Origin: Oharaeibacter diazotrophicus
GTDB lineage: Bacteria > Pseudomonadota > Alphaproteobacteria > Rhizobiales > Pleomorphomonadaceae
Direction: 5' to 3'
Length of the DNA: 64,000 bases
NCBI RefSeq assembly: GCF_004362745.1
Contig: NZ_SNXY01000006.1
Span: 868,001 to 932,000 of the forward strand
The translations under genes and the position numbers were made by a program. Of this stretch, positions 44,753 to 53,612 are shown piece after piece; the first letter of the stretch is position 1, and each line of letters opens with the position of its first letter. Below the pieces are notes generated by a model that was not told where the DNA came from, did not search any database, and was given only the letters and a program-made list of their open reading frames with translations.

Positions 44753-45282
44753 GGGCGCACCCGGTCTTCGAGGCGGAAGCGGACGATCCGCGTGATCTGC
44801 GCGATCGCATTGGCGAATTCGGCCTCGGGCTCGTTGCCGACCCGCGCCTCGAAGGCGGCGAGGATCACGTCCTTGGTGGCGCCCTTGACCGCGAGGATGA
44901 AGGGGAAGCCGAAGCGGGCGCGGTAGCGGTCGTTGAGTTCGGTGAAGCGGGCGAATTCCTCGGGGCTCAGCCGGTCGAGGCCGGCGCCGGTCTGCTCGCG
45001 CACCGAATCCTCGGCCATCTCGCCGGCGATCGCGGCACGGCCGGCGAGATCGGGGTGGGCGTTGGCGAGCGCGAGACGGGCCTCGCGCGGGGCCCCCGCG
45101 ATCGCCGCGGCGAAGGCGGCGACCATGGCCTCGCGGCTGCCGAAGGGGCGGGCCGCGGCGGCGGCCTCGGCGACCCAGGGCGAGTGTTCGGCGATGTCGG
45201 CGAAGGCGGCGGCGAAGGCGGCGTCCGTCATGGCGTCGATCGCGGCGATGTCGAAGGGAGCGGTCTTGGTCACCGAAGGCAT
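44749..45282 (-). CDS. uraD: 2-oxo-4-hydroxy-4-carboxy-5-ureidoimidazoline decarboxylase
   Basis: 177 residues. OHCU decarboxylase converts the unstable product of urate oxidation to S-allantoin. Family marks are AFADIAEHSPWVAEAA, the catalytic-histidine segment LANAHPDLAGRAA, the EFARFTELNDRYRARFGFPFILAVKG helix-strand and the final EFANAIAQITRIVRFRLEDRV. It is first in a three-gene overlapping operon. Urate oxidase or transthyretin-like hydrolase genes are not in the window. Confidence 0.9.
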   Translation of the reverse strand: MPSVTKTAPFDIAAIDAMTDAAFAAAFADIAEHSPWVAEAAAAARPFGSREAMVAAFAAAIAGAPREARLALANAHPDLAGRAAIAGEMAEDSVREQTGAGLDRLSPEEFARFTELNDRYRARFGFPFILAVKGATKDVILAAFEARVGNEPEAEFANAIAQITRIVRFRLEDRVRP

Positions 45283-45496
45283 GATCCGGGGCTAGGCGCG
45301 CACGAAGGCGCCGGGCCGCCGTGGACGGCCCGTCTAGCCGACCCTGCAACAGGTGGACCATGCGGCGCAATGGGGGCGCTGCGGCGAAACATCTTCGCCT
45401 GACGGCCCGGCCATGAAGACGCGCGCTCGCGTCCGGCTTTGCATCCGGCGCGGAAGACCGTCATGGTCGGGGGAACGCGAATCCGGGGGCCGCGGG

Positions 45497-46153
45497 ATGT
45501 CGGACTATCTTCTCAACGCCTTCGCGACGCTGCTGGTCACGATCGACCCGATCGGGCTGGCGCCGCTGTTCCTGGCGGTGACCCGCGGCGCCTCGGCGGA
45601 GATGCGTTCCGCGATCGCGGTGCGCGCCTCGGTGATCGCCACGATCATCCTGGTCGCCTTCGCCCTCACCGGCACCATGGTGCTGACGTTCCTCGGCATT
45701 TCCCTGCCGGCCTTCCGAATCGCCGGTGGGCTGCTCCTGTTCTGGATCGCCTTCGAGATGGTGTTCGAGAAGCGCGAGAAGCGGAAGCAGGCGACCGCCG
45801 CGCAGGCCGTCCACGCCGACCGCGCCGACGCCGCCGCTTCGCTGCAGGCGCCCGAGGACCTGCGCCACATCGCGGTGTTCCCGCTGGCAATCCCGCTGAT
45901 CGCCGGGCCGGGCGCGATCTCTGCCACCATCCTGATGGCCTCGCGCGCGCCCTCGACCGGCGCGCTGGCGCTCCTGATCGTGCTGATCGCCGCGATGATC
46001 GGAAGCTGCCTGCTCGTCTTCCGCGCGGCCCACACGGTCGACCGCCATCTCGGCGACACCGGCCGCAGCGTGCTGACGCGGCTCCTCGGCGTGCTGCTGT
46101 CGGCGCTGTCGGTGCAGTTCGTCGCCGACGGCATCAAGGCGATCATGGCCTGA
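45497..46153 (+). CDS. MarC-family inner membrane protein
   Basis: 218 residues with six hydrophobic segments. MarC marks are LLVTIDPIGLAPLFLAVTRG at the start, FRIAGGLLLFWIAFEMVFEKRE (end of helix 3) and the repeat-like AVFPLAIPLIAGPGAISATILM. The function of the family is not established. The ATG was chosen because the conserved DYLLNAFATLLVTIDP follows at once. A hairpin follows 9 bases after the stop. Confidence 0.88.
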   Translation: MSDYLLNAFATLLVTIDPIGLAPLFLAVTRGASAEMRSAIAVRASVIATIILVAFALTGTMVLTFLGISLPAFRIAGGLLLFWIAFEMVFEKREKRKQATAAQAVHADRADAAASLQAPEDLRHIAVFPLAIPLIAGPGAISATILMASRAPSTGALALLIVLIAAMIGSCLLVFRAAHTVDRHLGDTGRSVLTRLLGVLLSALSVQFVADGIKAIMA

Positions 46154-46162
46154 AGGGGCCGG

Positions 46163-46192
46163 CCACGCGGCCCGGGATCCGGGCCGCGGTGG
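46163..46192. terminator. Bidirectional terminator between marC and a lipoprotein gene
   Basis: A 13-bp GC stem (CCACGCGGCCCGG with CCGGGCCGCGGTGG, one bulged G) and a tight loop lie in the 49-base gap between two converging genes. No clear T tract is present on either side, so the call rests mainly on position and stem strength. Confidence 0.55.
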
Positions 46193-46202
46193 ATTGCGTT
46201 CC

Positions 46203-46574
46203 TCAGCCCGCCTTGGGCTTGAAGCAGGCGGCGACGCCGCCGTTCAGGGCGGTGCGCTGGGCCGGGGTGAGGCCGCCGGACCGGGTGGTCTCGAAGCTGT
46301 CGCCCTCGAGGCCTTTCATGGCGGTGTCGGCGGCGCAGCGGCAGTCGGCGATCATGCGCTGGCGGTCGACGTCCTTGACCGAGGCCTGACCGTAGACGCA
46401 GACGTCGAGCAGCTTGCGGCCGAGCGCCTGCCGCGACAGCGCCGTACCCGGGGCCGCGGCCTGCGCCGCCGCCGGCTTGCCGGCGGGGACCTTCGCCGCC
46501 TGCTTTTCCGCCGACACGCACCCGCCCAACAGGAAGACCGCGACGGCCACCGCCGCCCCCATGCGCCGCACCAT
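46203..46574 (-). CDS. Small lipoprotein, function unknown
   Basis: 123 residues with a lipobox (VFLLGGC, Cys19) after a short basic start, so it is exported and lipidated. The mature part has a Pro/Ala linker and then a compact domain with four cysteines (LLDVCVYG, DCRCAADTAMKGL, GVAACFKPKAG), which could form two disulfides. The spacing resembles small helical periplasmic proteins, but I recognise no family. Confidence 0.7.
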   Translation of the reverse strand: MVRRMGAAVAVAVFLLGGCVSAEKQAAKVPAGKPAAAQAAAPGTALSRQALGRKLLDVCVYGQASVKDVDRQRMIADCRCAADTAMKGLEGDSFETTRSGGLTPAQRTALNGGVAACFKPKAG

Positions 46575-46666
46575 GATTCCGCTCTGCTCCGTCCGGGCGC
46601 GCCGCGCACCCGTTCATCATCTCTTTACAACGAGATTGCTGCGATGCAACGGGCTGGCCCGGCCCT

Positions 46667-48766
46667 TCACGTCGCGGCGTCGAGCGCGCGCAGCCGCACC
46701 TTGTTGTCGTGGAAGCCGACACCGCCATAGGGTGCGACCGGGTCCGAGCCGGTCAGGCTGTTGATGCCGCGGCCGTCCTCGTGGTCGGCGTTGGCCCAGA
46801 TGCCCTCGGCGACGACGACGCCCGGCTTCAGCCCGTCGAACAGCGCCGCCGTCAGAACGACGCGGCCGCGCCCGTTCGCGACTTCGACGCGCCCGCCCTC
46901 GGAAAGGCCGATGCGCGCGGCGTCGTCGGGCCGGATCATCAGGGTCGGCCGGCCCTCGCGCTTCCTCCCCGAGACGGTCTCGCCGAAGGACGAGTTCAGG
47001 AACGAGCGCGCCGGGGCGGTGACGAGGCGGAACGGGTGGGCCTCGTCGGCCTCTTCGATCACCGGCCAGAAGTCGGGCAGCGCCGGCATCTCTCGCCACG
47101 GCCCCATCGGCCCGGCGTTCGGCGCCGGCACGCGGGTCCAGTCCGGCTTGAAATGGAACCGGCCGTCGGGATGGCCGAAGCCGTCGAGGAAATGGGCGCG
47201 CTCGAACGGCGGCTGGCAGTCGATCCAGCGCTTCTCCTCGAGTTCGGCGAGCGTGCCGATGCCGGAGTGGCGGAGCAGCCAGTCGACGTGCTCGCGCGCC
47301 GTCATCGCGAAGCCCGGGTGCTCGGCGCCGAGGCGTCGGGCGAGTTCGGCGTGGACGAAGTGGTTCTCGCGCGCCTCGCCCGGCGCCTCGATCAGCTTCG
47401 GCCCGAACAGGACGTACTGGTTGCCGCCGCCCTTGTAGATGTCGTCGTGCTCGAGGAACATCGTCGCCGGCAGCACCACGTCGGCCATGCGGGCGGTGTC
47501 GGTCATGAACTGCTCGTGGACCGCGACGAAGAGATCCTCGCGCGCAAAGCCGCGGCGGACCTTGTCCTGCTCGGGCGTCACCGTCATCGGGTTGGTGTTC
47601 TGGATCAGCATGGCCGTCACCGGCGGCCCGCCGAACAGCACGTCCGGCTCGCCGGTCAGCACCGAGCCGATCCGCGACTGGTCGAGTTCGCGGATCGTGG
47701 GATCGAGCCGGTCGGTGCCCTCGATCATCGACTTGTCGAGCCGGTAGATCGCGCCGTTGTTGTGGAAGGCGCCGCCGCCCTCGTGGCGGAACGAGCCGAG
47801 CACGACGGCGATCGACGCCGCCGCATGCATCGACACCGTGCCGTTGCGGCTGCGGGTGAAGCCGTAGCCGAGCCGGAAAAAGCTGCGCTTGGTGGTGCCG
47901 ACCAGCTTGGCGAAGGCCTCGATCTCTACCACCGTCAGGCCGGTGATCGCCGCAGCCCATTCCGGCGTGCGGCTGGCGAGATGGGCCTCGAGTTCCTCCG
48001 GCACGTCGGAATAGCGGGCGAGATAGTCGCGGTCGGCGTAGCCGTCGCGGAAGGCGACGTGCATGACCGCACAGGCGAGCGCGGCGTCGGTGCCCGGACG
48101 CAGCACGAGGCCGAGGTCGGCCTGGCGCACCGTCTCGGTCTCGTAGACGTCGATCGCCACGATCTTCGCCCCGCGCGTCTTCCGGGCGCGGATGGCGTGG
48201 GTCATGACGTTGACCTGGGTCGCCACCGCGTTGGTGCCCCAGATCACCACGCAGTCGGCCTTGGCGATCTCGCGCGGATCGGGGCCGGTGAGACGGCCGG
48301 TGCCTGCAATCCAGCCGGTCCAGGCGGTGTTGGTACAGATGCTGTCGAACTGGCGCGAGTAGCCCTTGGCGTGGCGCAGGCGGTGGATGCCGTCGCGCTG
48401 CACGAGGCCCATGGTGCCGGCATAGTAGTAGGGCCACACCGCCTGCGGCCCGTGGGCGGCCTCGGCGGCGAGGAAGGCCTCGGCGATCCGGTCGAGCGCC
48501 TCGTCCCAGCCGATCGGCGTGAATTGGCCCGAGCCCTTCGGCCCCGTGCGCAGCAGCGGCCGGGTCAGCCGGTCCGGATGGTGGACGCGTTCGGCGTAGC
48601 GGGCGACCTTCGCGCAGATGACGCCGGCGGTGTAGTCGTTGTCGGCGGCGCCGCGGATGCGGCCGATCGTGCGCTCGTCGAGCACCTCGACCTCGAGCGC
48701 ACAGGTCGACGGACAATCGTGCGGGCAGGCGGACGCCGCGTGGCGATTGACGACGGGCCGGTTCAT
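46667..48766 (-). CDS. Molybdopterin oxidoreductase, formate dehydrogenase/DMSO reductase superfamily
   Basis: 699 residues. The N-terminal 4Fe-4S ligands are in CPHDCPSTC (starting ~14) and GVICAKVARYAERVHHPDRLTRPL. Other marks are PIGWDEALDRIAEAF, GTNAVATQVNVMTHAIRARK for the molybdopterin site, NTNPMTVTPEQDKVRRGF and the C-terminal beta-barrel PTLMIRPDDAARIGLSEGGRVEVANGRG. It has no Tat signal, so it should be cytoplasmic. No electron-transfer or chaperone gene adjoins it, so substrate and partner are unknown. GGGGAGG precedes the chosen ATG. Confidence 0.88.
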   Translation of the reverse strand: MNRPVVNRHAASACPHDCPSTCALEVEVLDERTIGRIRGAADNDYTAGVICAKVARYAERVHHPDRLTRPLLRTGPKGSGQFTPIGWDEALDRIAEAFLAAEAAHGPQAVWPYYYAGTMGLVQRDGIHRLRHAKGYSRQFDSICTNTAWTGWIAGTGRLTGPDPREIAKADCVVIWGTNAVATQVNVMTHAIRARKTRGAKIVAIDVYETETVRQADLGLVLRPGTDAALACAVMHVAFRDGYADRDYLARYSDVPEELEAHLASRTPEWAAAITGLTVVEIEAFAKLVGTTKRSFFRLGYGFTRSRNGTVSMHAAASIAVVLGSFRHEGGGAFHNNGAIYRLDKSMIEGTDRLDPTIRELDQSRIGSVLTGEPDVLFGGPPVTAMLIQNTNPMTVTPEQDKVRRGFAREDLFVAVHEQFMTDTARMADVVLPATMFLEHDDIYKGGGNQYVLFGPKLIEAPGEARENHFVHAELARRLGAEHPGFAMTAREHVDWLLRHSGIGTLAELEEKRWIDCQPPFERAHFLDGFGHPDGRFHFKPDWTRVPAPNAGPMGPWREMPALPDFWPVIEEADEAHPFRLVTAPARSFLNSSFGETVSGRKREGRPTLMIRPDDAARIGLSEGGRVEVANGRGRVVLTAALFDGLKPGVVVAEGIWANADHEDGRGINSLTGSDPVAPYGGVGFHDNKVRLRALDAAT

Positions 48767-49296
48767 GGGGCCTCCCCGGGTGCTGAGCTCACCCTTTCGC
48801 ATAGCGGAAAAACGACGGCGCCGGAACCGGGCGCCTCCGGCCGGGACGAGCGGCGCAGGGATCACGAAGCCGTGAGGTTTCGCCGTTCGTGGTAACGTTT
48901 CATCGCACCGTGGCGGCGCGCCGCGGCCTTCAAACGATTTGATTGCCCAAAGCGGTTGCGGTGGCTGCTGACGTATTGGTCATTGTGCATTGCAACATGA
49001 ACCGCAGTGCGCCTGCGAATATGGGGCGATGACTTTCGACCTTCGTACAACCCTCGACGGGATATCGGTTTTTCTCCTCGCCCCGCCGTTCGCTCGCCCC
49101 GGGATCGCCGCGAATCCTACCCAATTGTGAAAACGATCCCAGGTCCGTTCATGCTGCCCTGCAACAACTGCATTCCAGTCATGCGCCACCCCCTCTGCCG
49201 ACGCATGCCCGGTTGGACTATCTCTGTCCCTGTCGAGAGCGACGCACCGGACCGGTTGGTTCGAGAGCGCCTCCCGGAAAGTTGTGGATCGGAAAA
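48767..49296. promoter_or_regulatory. Long non-coding region between the molybdoenzyme and DUF1127 genes
   Basis: 530 bases without a convincing gene. The middle part (about 48880-49150) is clearly less GC-rich than its surroundings. It includes CAAACGATTTGATTG, the symmetric TGCATTGCA at 48986-48994 and ACCCAATTGTGAAAACGATCC near 49118-49138. Promoters for both divergent genes must lie here. In Rhodobacter the equivalent DUF1127-sRNA unit is driven by heat-shock sigma factors, but I could not place an RpoH-type box with confidence. Confidence 0.4.
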
Positions 49297-49446
49297 ATGT
49301 TCGACACCGTCGTCACCAAGCTTCGTTCGTACCGGAAGTACCAGGAGACCTACCGCGAGCTGGCCCGCCTCAGCGGCCGCGAGCTGGACGATCTCGGTAT
49401 CTCCCGCTCGGACATCCCGGCCATCGCCCGCCGCGCGGCGCGCTGA
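49297..49446 (+). CDS. DUF1127 (YjiS-like) small protein, CcaF1-like by context
   Basis: 49 residues. The C-terminal half matches DUF1127: [31 protein letters not shown], with the family's L-x-DLGISRxDI pattern. The basic N-terminal part ([16 protein letters not shown]) is compatible with RNA binding. Such proteins are usually 45-75 residues, so this is complete. GGAAAA lies just before the ATG. It is followed 36 bases later by an array of CCUCCUCCC hairpins, the arrangement of ccaF1-ccsR in Rhodobacter sphaeroides, where both come from one stress-induced transcript. Confidence 0.85.
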   Translation: MFDTVVTKLRSYRKYQETYRELARLSGRELDDLGISRSDIPAIARRAAR

Positions 49447-49482
49447 CCGTCCCGTAACGAGAGATCCGGCGGCCCCGCCTTC

Positions 49483-49810
49483 GACCCACCCTCCTCCCAG
49501 GGTCCCGCGGCGCCCCCGGCCAGCATCGGCAACCGGTACCTCCTCCCACCGGCCCGATGCGAAAGACGAGGCGGACCTCCTCCCCTGCCTCGCCACGACT
49601 GCGACACGCCGCCGAACCTCCTCCCTCGCCGGCGCCAGCAGCTCTGAAAGACCCGGACCCGAGCACTCCTCCCTTGGCTCGCCTCCGGGACCATACGCGG
49701 CGAACCTCCTCCCTCGCCGCGACCAGCCACGGGGCGGATCTCCTCCCCCGCACCCGATGGCCCCTCACGACGCCCGCCGGACCTCCTCCCCCGGCGGGCG
49801 ATCGTGTTTT
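49483..49810 (+). ncRNA. Tandem array of eight CCUCCUCCC-loop hairpins (CcsR/'cuckoo'-type sRNAs)
   Basis: Eight consecutive hairpins each expose a pyrimidine motif in the loop: 49483-49504, 49523-49560, 49567-49592, 49607-49634, 49660-49681, 49696-49721, 49731-49755 and 49771-49800. Six loops carry CCTCCTCCC exactly; the fifth and seventh carry the variant (A/T)CTCCTCCC. Stems differ completely in sequence but stay paired; the sixth has 8 perfect pairs and the eighth 10 (CGCCCGCCGG with CCGGCGGGCG). The last hairpin is followed by ATCGTGTTTT and should act as terminator. The array directly follows a DUF1127 gene. The known relatives are processed from such a transcript and may sequester Shine-Dalgarno-like targets. 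Confidence 0.88.
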
Positions 49811-49900
49811 CAGGGGGATGCCCTGTTCGGACGGATCCGGCGCGCCTCGCGCGCCCGCGCGGCGTTGATGCCGCGGACGGCTCGGCCTATGGTCCGCGCC

Positions 49901-51316
49901 ATGACGAACACCCCCTCCTCCCCCATCCACGTCGTCGGCGGCGGCCTCGCCGGCTCCGAGGCGGCTTGGCAGATCGCCGGCCGCGGCATTCCCGTCGTCC
50001 TGCACGAGATGCGCCCGGTGCGCGGCACCGACGCCCACAAGGGCGGCGACTTCGCCGAACTGGTCTGCTCCAACTCCTTCCGCTCGGACGACGCCGAGAA
50101 CAACGCCGTCGGCCTCCTCCACGAGGAGATGCGCCGGGCCGGCTCGTTGATCATGGCCTCGGCCGACCGCCATCAGGTGCCAGCCGGCGGCGCCCTCGCC
50201 GTCGACCGCGACGGCTTCGCGGCGGCGGTGACGGCCGCGCTCGAATCGCATCCGCTGATCACGATCGACCGTGGCGAGGTCGCCGGCCTGCCGCCGGAAG
50301 ACTGGGACAGCGTGATCCTCGCCACCGGCCCGCTGACCTCGCCCGCCCTCGCCGAGGCGATCCGCGGCCTGACCGGCCGCGACTCGCTCGCCTTCTTCGA
50401 CGCCATCGCCCCGATCGTCCATTTCGAGACCATCGACATGGGCAAGGCGTGGTTCCAGTCGCGTTACGACAAGACCGGCCCGGGCGGCACCGGCGCCGAC
50501 TACGTCAACTGTCCGATGAACCGCGAACAGTACGAGGCCTTCGTCGACGCCCTGCTCGCCGGCGACAAGACCGAGTTCAAGGCCTTCGAGGGCACGCCCT
50601 ATTTCGACGGCTGCCTGCCGATCGAGGTGATGGCCGAGCGCGGCCGCGAGACGCTGCGCCATGGCCCGATGAAGCCGGTCGGGCTCACCAACCCGCACGA
50701 TCCCACGGTGAAGTCCCACGCCATCGTGCAGCTGCGTCAGGACAACGCCCTCGGCACGCTCTACAACATGGTCGGTTTCCAGACGAAGCTGAAATACGCC
50801 GAGCAGGTTCGGGTCTTCCGGATGATCCCGGGCCTCGAGAAGGCCGAGTTCGCCCGCCTCGGCGGCCTGCACCGCAACACCTATCTCGACAGTCCGCGCC
50901 TGCTCGACCCGACGCTGCGACTGAAGGCCATGCCGCGGCTGCGCTTCGCCGGTCAGGTCACCGGCTGCGAGGGCTACGTCGAATCGGCCGCCGTCGGCCT
51001 GCTCGCCGGCCGCTTCGCCGCCGCCGAGCGAACCGGCGCCACGCCGGTGCCGCCGCCGCCGACCACCGCCTTCGGCGCCCTGCTCGGCCACATTACCGGC
51101 GGCCATCTATCGGTCGAGGGCGAGGGCCCGCGCTCGTTCCAGCCGATGAACGTCAACTTCGGCCTCTTCCCCGACATCGAGCCGCCGAAGGAGCCGGGCC
51201 GCAAGCTGAAGGGACCCGAACGCGGCGCCGCCAAGCGCCGCGCCATGAGCGCGCGTGCACTCGCGGATCTCGCGGTCTGGCTCGCCGGGGACACGTCGGC
51301 GGCCGCGGCGGAGTGA
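49901..51316 (+). CDS. trmFO: tRNA (uracil-5-)-methyltransferase TrmFO (folate-dependent)
   Basis: 471 residues. It methylates U54 of tRNA using methylenetetrahydrofolate and FADH2. The FAD-binding start [51 protein letters not shown], the [13 protein letters not shown] segment and the ending [17 protein letters not shown]...[14 protein letters not shown] are all typical. An upstream in-frame ATG at 49889 (GGACGG ahead of it) is possible; I prefer 49901 because family similarity begins only after MTNTPSSP. Folate dependence fits a methylotroph, but the gene is common in alphaproteobacteria. Confidence 0.95.
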   Translation: MTNTPSSPIHVVGGGLAGSEAAWQIAGRGIPVVLHEMRPVRGTDAHKGGDFAELVCSNSFRSDDAENNAVGLLHEEMRRAGSLIMASADRHQVPAGGALAVDRDGFAAAVTAALESHPLITIDRGEVAGLPPEDWDSVILATGPLTSPALAEAIRGLTGRDSLAFFDAIAPIVHFETIDMGKAWFQSRYDKTGPGGTGADYVNCPMNREQYEAFVDALLAGDKTEFKAFEGTPYFDGCLPIEVMAERGRETLRHGPMKPVGLTNPHDPTVKSHAIVQLRQDNALGTLYNMVGFQTKLKYAEQVRVFRMIPGLEKAEFARLGGLHRNTYLDSPRLLDPTLRLKAMPRLRFAGQVTGCEGYVESAAVGLLAGRFAAAERTGATPVPPPPTTAFGALLGHITGGHLSVEGEGPRSFQPMNVNFGLFPDIEPPKEPGRKLKGPERGAAKRRAMSARALADLAVWLAGDTSAAAAE

Positions 51317-51338
51317 GTCGATTCGCGCGGCGGCGTCC

Positions 51339-52610
51339 TCACGGCGTGGCGCTGAAAACCGTTCCGAGGCCTTCCCCGCCGCCGTCGCGGGTTGTGCCCC
51401 AGAACGCCCCGCCCGAGCGCGTCAGGCCGCCGAACGGCGTGGCGCCATCGCCCGGCGGACCGGCGAAGGTGTGCAGGATCCGTCGCTGCCAGGATCCGCC
51501 GGCCGCCGCCGGTGGATCGAGCCGGAAGAGCGTGCCGAACGAGCCGCGGGCGCCGGCGGTGGATGCGGTTCCGTAGAGGCGGCCCGCACCGTCGAACACC
51601 AGGGCACCGCGCGGAAAGGCGCCACCCACCTGCCCGTCGAAGCGATGGATGACGGTCGCCTTCCAGATCCCGCCCGACTTGGCGAGCCGGAAGACGGTGC
51701 CGCATCGCATGAAGCAGGTGCCGGTTCCGCCGTAGGGCGTGGTGCCGTAGACCGTTCCCTTGGCATCGAGCGTCACCGGTGCGATCGGGCCGGTCCCGTT
51801 GCCGTCGTCGGCGAAGCGATGGAGGATCGTCGTCGTGGGCCCGACGCCGCCCGACGCGAGCGCGAGGCGGAAGACGGTGCCGCGTCCGCCCGTCTCGCTG
51901 CCGCCGGCCTCGGTGGTGCCGTAGAGCGCCCCGTCCGGACCGAACACCACGCCTGAACGGGGGTAGAGCCCGTCGTTCCGCCCGCCGCGGAACGCGTGCA
52001 GGATCGTCCGCGACCACCCCGCGCCGACCCGGCGGAGTTCCCAGACCGTGCCGCCGGTGAACCGCCCGCCGGCACTGGTGGTCCCGTAGATCCGCCCCGC
52101 GCGGACGGCGAGGCTGCCGGACGCGCGCGCGCCGGCGGTCGCCGTGTCGAACCGGCTGACCACCCGGTAGACGAAGCCGCCGCCCGCCTTCGGCGCCAGT
52201 TCGAAGATCGTGCCGCAACCACCCGAACAGCTGCCGCCTCCGCCCGATTCGGTGGTGCCGAACAGCGAGCCGCCCGGGCCTTCGACCAGTCCGGAGAGCG
52301 GATTCGTCCCGTCCCGCCCACCGGCGAAGACGTGGAGCAGGGTGTACCGGTAGGCACCGTTCGCAGTCTGCGGCGGCGCGAGACGGAACACGGTGCCGAA
52401 GCCCTTGGCGCCGCCGCCCCGGGTCGTGCCGTAGAGCATGCCGTCGGCGGCCCGGACGACTTCGACGACCGGATGCGATCCCGACGCTTCGTCGCGGAAC
52501 TGATGGATGGTCCGGTAGGTCGCCGCGGTCGCCGGGCTTGCGGCGACCGGGAGGAGAAGCGCGAGGATACCCGCGACGATGGCGGTGTTTCGGCACATGC
52601 GTCGAGCCAT
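51339..52610 (-). CDS. Exported GloVer-repeat protein
   Basis: 423 residues with a signal peptide (MARRMCRNTAIVAGILALLLPVAASPATA). The mature protein consists of seven repeats of about 55 residues, each with a Y/F-GT-(T/A)-xx-G-G core followed by GTVF: LYGTTRGGG, LFGTTESGG, IYGTTSAGG, LYGTTEAGG, VYGTTPYGG, LYGTASTAG and FWGTTRDGG. This is the GloVer repeat, expected to form a beta-propeller. Four cysteines occur in two inserted loops (CSGGC, CFMRC). Ligand and role are unknown. It has no operon partner. Confidence 0.82.
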   Translation of the reverse strand: MARRMCRNTAIVAGILALLLPVAASPATAATYRTIHQFRDEASGSHPVVEVVRAADGMLYGTTRGGGAKGFGTVFRLAPPQTANGAYRYTLLHVFAGGRDGTNPLSGLVEGPGGSLFGTTESGGGGSCSGGCGTIFELAPKAGGGFVYRVVSRFDTATAGARASGSLAVRAGRIYGTTSAGGRFTGGTVWELRRVGAGWSRTILHAFRGGRNDGLYPRSGVVFGPDGALYGTTEAGGSETGGRGTVFRLALASGGVGPTTTILHRFADDGNGTGPIAPVTLDAKGTVYGTTPYGGTGTCFMRCGTVFRLAKSGGIWKATVIHRFDGQVGGAFPRGALVFDGAGRLYGTASTAGARGSFGTLFRLDPPAAAGGSWQRRILHTFAGPPGDGATPFGGLTRSGGAFWGTTRDGGGEGLGTVFSATP

Positions 52611-52757
52611 GGGTCGATCTCCGACCGGATGTCCCCCACGGGAGGATACGCCCGGACCGCGCATTCTGCACGCCTGCTCGGAGACGAATGTGCCACTGCC
52701 GCCGTCGACGAGGGCTCCGGCGGCTCCGCGCCGGGTGATCCGCGCGAGCGAATGCCC

Positions 52758-53612
52758 TCAGCGCGCGATGCGGCGGGAGAATCGCCAGAGCGCCACGGGC
52801 TTCCGCCAGCCGGAGACGTCGGCCGGCGCGCCGAAGGGGGCGGCCTTCTCGAGCGCCCTCAGCCAGGGCTCGACCAGACCGAGCCCGACGAAGGCCGGCC
52901 GCGCCCGCGGATCGATCGCGCAGAGCGCGCCGACCGCGCGGGCGAGATGGTGGCGGGCGTGCTCGCGCATCTCGCCGAGCGCACCGCGCAAGGCCGGGCC
53001 GTCGCGCATCGCCCTGACGTCGTCGGCCGAGGCGCCGTGGCGGCGCAGGACGTCCTCCGGCAGGTACACCTGGTTGCGGCGCGCGTGCAGCGGCAGCGCC
53101 CGCATCAGGCCGGTGATCGCGTAGGCGACGCCGGCGTGCCCGGCGGCGTCGGCGGCCCCGGCGTCCTCGCCGGCGCAGAGGACGGTGGCGGCGTGCAGGA
53201 ACAGCACCGACGCAGTCTCGCCGGTATAGCCTTCGAGGTCGCCGAGCGAGGGCATGGCGTCGTCGTAGAGGTCGAAGCGGCGGGCCTCGACGAGATTCGC
53301 CAGCGAGCGTCGCGGCAGACGGAAGCGGTCGACGGTGTCGATGAGCGCCGCCGCGATCGGGTGCGATTCGACGGCGCCGTGGCCGGCGCCCTCCAGCGCG
53401 TCGACCCACCACTGCAGCCGGATTTCGCCCGGCATCGGCTCGCGCACGACGTCGCGGACGCGCGCGATCTCCAGCGAGAAGGCGTGGAGCGCGAACACGT
53501 GCCTTCGCGACTCCGCCGGCAGGAACAGGTCGGCGAGCCAGCGGTCGCGATCGCCCGACCGCACCGACGCCTCGGCGGCCGCATAGGCGGCGTCCGTCCG
53601 CTCGGAGGCCAT
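52758..53612 (-). CDS. Squalene/phytoene synthase-family protein (NDUFAF6-like)
   Basis: 284 residues of the trans-isoprenyl diphosphate synthase-like fold. The family's first motif reads FALHAFSLEIARVRDVV and the second DAAGHAGVAYAITGLMRAL, so both metal-binding DxxxD motifs are altered. Isoprenoid synthase activity is therefore doubtful. The arrangement (one-base overlap with an Mth938-domain gene, then secF-secD-yajC) is the alphaproteobacterial setting of the homologue of mitochondrial complex I assembly factor NDUFAF6. Confidence 0.75.
   Translation of the reverse strand: MASERTDAAYAAAEASVRSGDRDRWLADLFLPAESRRHVFALHAFSLEIARVRDVVREPMPGEIRLQWWVDALEGAGHGAVESHPIAAALIDTVDRFRLPRRSLANLVEARRFDLYDDAMPSLGDLEGYTGETASVLFLHAATVLCAGEDAGAADAAGHAGVAYAITGLMRALPLHARRNQVYLPEDVLRRHGASADDVRAMRDGPALRGALGEMREHARHHLARAVGALCAIDPRARPAFVGLGLVEPWLRALEKAAPFGAPADVSGWRKPVALWRFSRRIAR

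Noticed and set aside
49007-49900. A reading frame running from 49007 into trmFO, giving a 769-residue protein
   Set aside because: The first ~300 residues are a frame across the promoter, DUF1127 gene and sRNA hairpins. Family similarity of TrmFO starts only at 49901.
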